Source: Nephromyces sp. MM_2019
Taxonomy: Eukaryota; Apicomplexa; Aconoidasida; Nephromycida
Length of the DNA stretch: 43,138 bases
Reading direction: 5' to 3'
NCBI GenBank assembly: GCA_015657535.1
Contig: JADHZB010000456.1
Location: 1 to 43,138, forward strand
Shown here: in pieces, positions 42,585 through 43,138 of the stretch
How positions within the stretch are numbered: the stretch's first letter is position 1
How the letters are laid out: every line of letters starts with the position of its first letter
Program-made: the position numbers and the translations under genes
The notes under the pieces: model-generated
The model's database searches: none
What the model was told of the DNA's origin: nothing
What the model saw: the letters and a program-made list of their open reading frames with translations, nothing else

Positions 42585-43121
42585 TCATTTACCTTTATTA
42601 TATTTCTTGATTGTTTTTTGAGAAGTGTGTAACGGCCTATTTAAACAATTAGTAGGTAACAAATTAGGAAATGGAGTTTTTTTTTGAGTAAGTGGTGTAT
42701 GCACATATTGATGTTTTGTATGTGTATCTTTAAATGTGTGTGTGATGTGTGTATCTTTTAAAATGTGTTTTGTGTGTGTATCTTCATGTGTATGTGTATC
42801 TTTATGTGTGTGTGTATCTTCAGTTGTGTGTTTATCTTTAAATGTGTGTGTAGTGTGTGTATCATCTTCAAGTGTGTCTGTGGTATGTGTATCTTCAAGT
42901 GTCTGTGTGGTGTGTAGATCTTCAAATGTGTGTTTTGTGTGTGAATCTTCATATTGATGTATATGAGTATTGTTTTCAAATTTATGTGTGACATGGGTGT
43001 GTGTGTAATTACAATGGTTTTTATTTAATTTTGGTAAGGTTTGTTTTATGGGTGTTGAATTATATTCGTCCAATGCAATCAATTTTTCAGTAATTTGACT
43101 GTTCAATATTATTGGTGGTGT
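42585..43121 (-). CDS. Possible terminal exon of a gene running off the right edge, with His-Thr-Asp repeats
   Basis: On the minus strand a (TA)n tract and CAG acceptor at 43122-43124 precede an exon open for 178 codons in phase 0. It starts TPPIILNSQITEKLIALDEY, a non-repetitive coding-like segment, continues PIKQTLPKLNKNHC, then goes into imperfect repeats of about 8-10 residues such as TFEDLHTTQ, TLEDTHTTD and TFKDTHTKH, and ends in a non-repetitive basic stretch (LPTNCLNRPLHTSQ, KKYNKGK). The repeats derive from TGTGTGTATCTT-type sequence. Because this dinucleotide DNA is open in many frames, the exon could be false; the non-repetitive ends are the best support. Product unknown and incomplete. 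Confidence 0.38.
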   Translation of the reverse strand, partial: TPPIILNSQITEKLIALDEYNSTPIKQTLPKLNKNHCNYTHTHVTHKFENNTHIHQYEDSHTKHTFEDLHTTQTLEDTHTTDTLEDDTHTTHTFKDKHTTEDTHTHKDTHTHEDTHTKHILKDTHITHTFKDTHTKHQYVHTPLTQKKTPFPNLLPTNCLNRPLHTSQKTIKKYNKGK

Positions 43122-43138
43122 CTGTATATATATATATA

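Noticed and set aside
42736..42957. Plus-strand Cys-Val-Ser frame
   Set aside because: The complementary reading of the repeat in the terminal exon candidate; composed only of TGTGTG-type codons.

Overview
This is a 43 kb piece of AT-rich nuclear DNA from a eukaryotic protist. The genes are split by many GT-AG introns, and the products are eukaryotic: SRP54, a nucleolar Puf6/PUM3-type protein, a mitoferrin-like carrier, a COX6A-like subunit and a Cet1-type (metal-dependent) RNA 5'-triphosphatase. Introns and flanks are loaded with (CA)n, (TG)n and (TA)n tracts. A circularly permuted RbgA/YlqF GTPase begins with a secretory signal peptide and may be plastid-targeted. Asn-rich insertions, Cet1-type capping chemistry and the bipartite-looking leader fit an apicomplexan or related alveolate with mitochondria and perhaps a relict plastid. 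That assignment is inference; no single marker in the window proves it.

Layout. Region A, about 1.2-20.5 kb, holds four genes with at least 35 introns, most of them filled with dinucleotide repeats: RbgA-like GTPase (+, 9 exons, 1254-5166), PUM3/Puf6-like protein (+, about 9 exons, 6785-10217), secreted GT2-TPR glycosyltransferase-like protein (+, 10 exons, 11015-15172) and SRP54 (-, 12 exons, 20455-15923). I joined exons by reading-frame phase. For RbgA, GT2 and SRP54 the phases close without conflict; for the Puf gene the last exon is out by one base.

Region B, about 22.6-41.7 kb, is intron-poor and has little (CA/TG)n inside genes: a four-helix membrane protein (+, 4 exons), mitoferrin-like carrier (-, 4 exons), COX6A-like protein (- , 1 exon), an orphan 492-aa protein with PCNA-box-like motifs at both ends (+), enoyl-CoA hydratase/AUH-like protein (-) with a one-base frameshift before its conserved C-terminus, and the RNA triphosphatase (+). 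The right edge (42.4-43.1 kb) returns to repeats and holds a possible terminal exon of a gene running off the window on the minus strand.

The genes do not form an operon or one pathway; they are housekeeping genes on both strands. The most unusual theme is how far the CA/TG dinucleotide bias reaches into coding sequence. It supplies splice donors (GTGTGT), adds His-Thr-rich tails and insertions, and coincides with a degenerate G4 motif in the GTPase. No tRNA, rRNA, CRISPR array, transposase or virus-like gene was seen.
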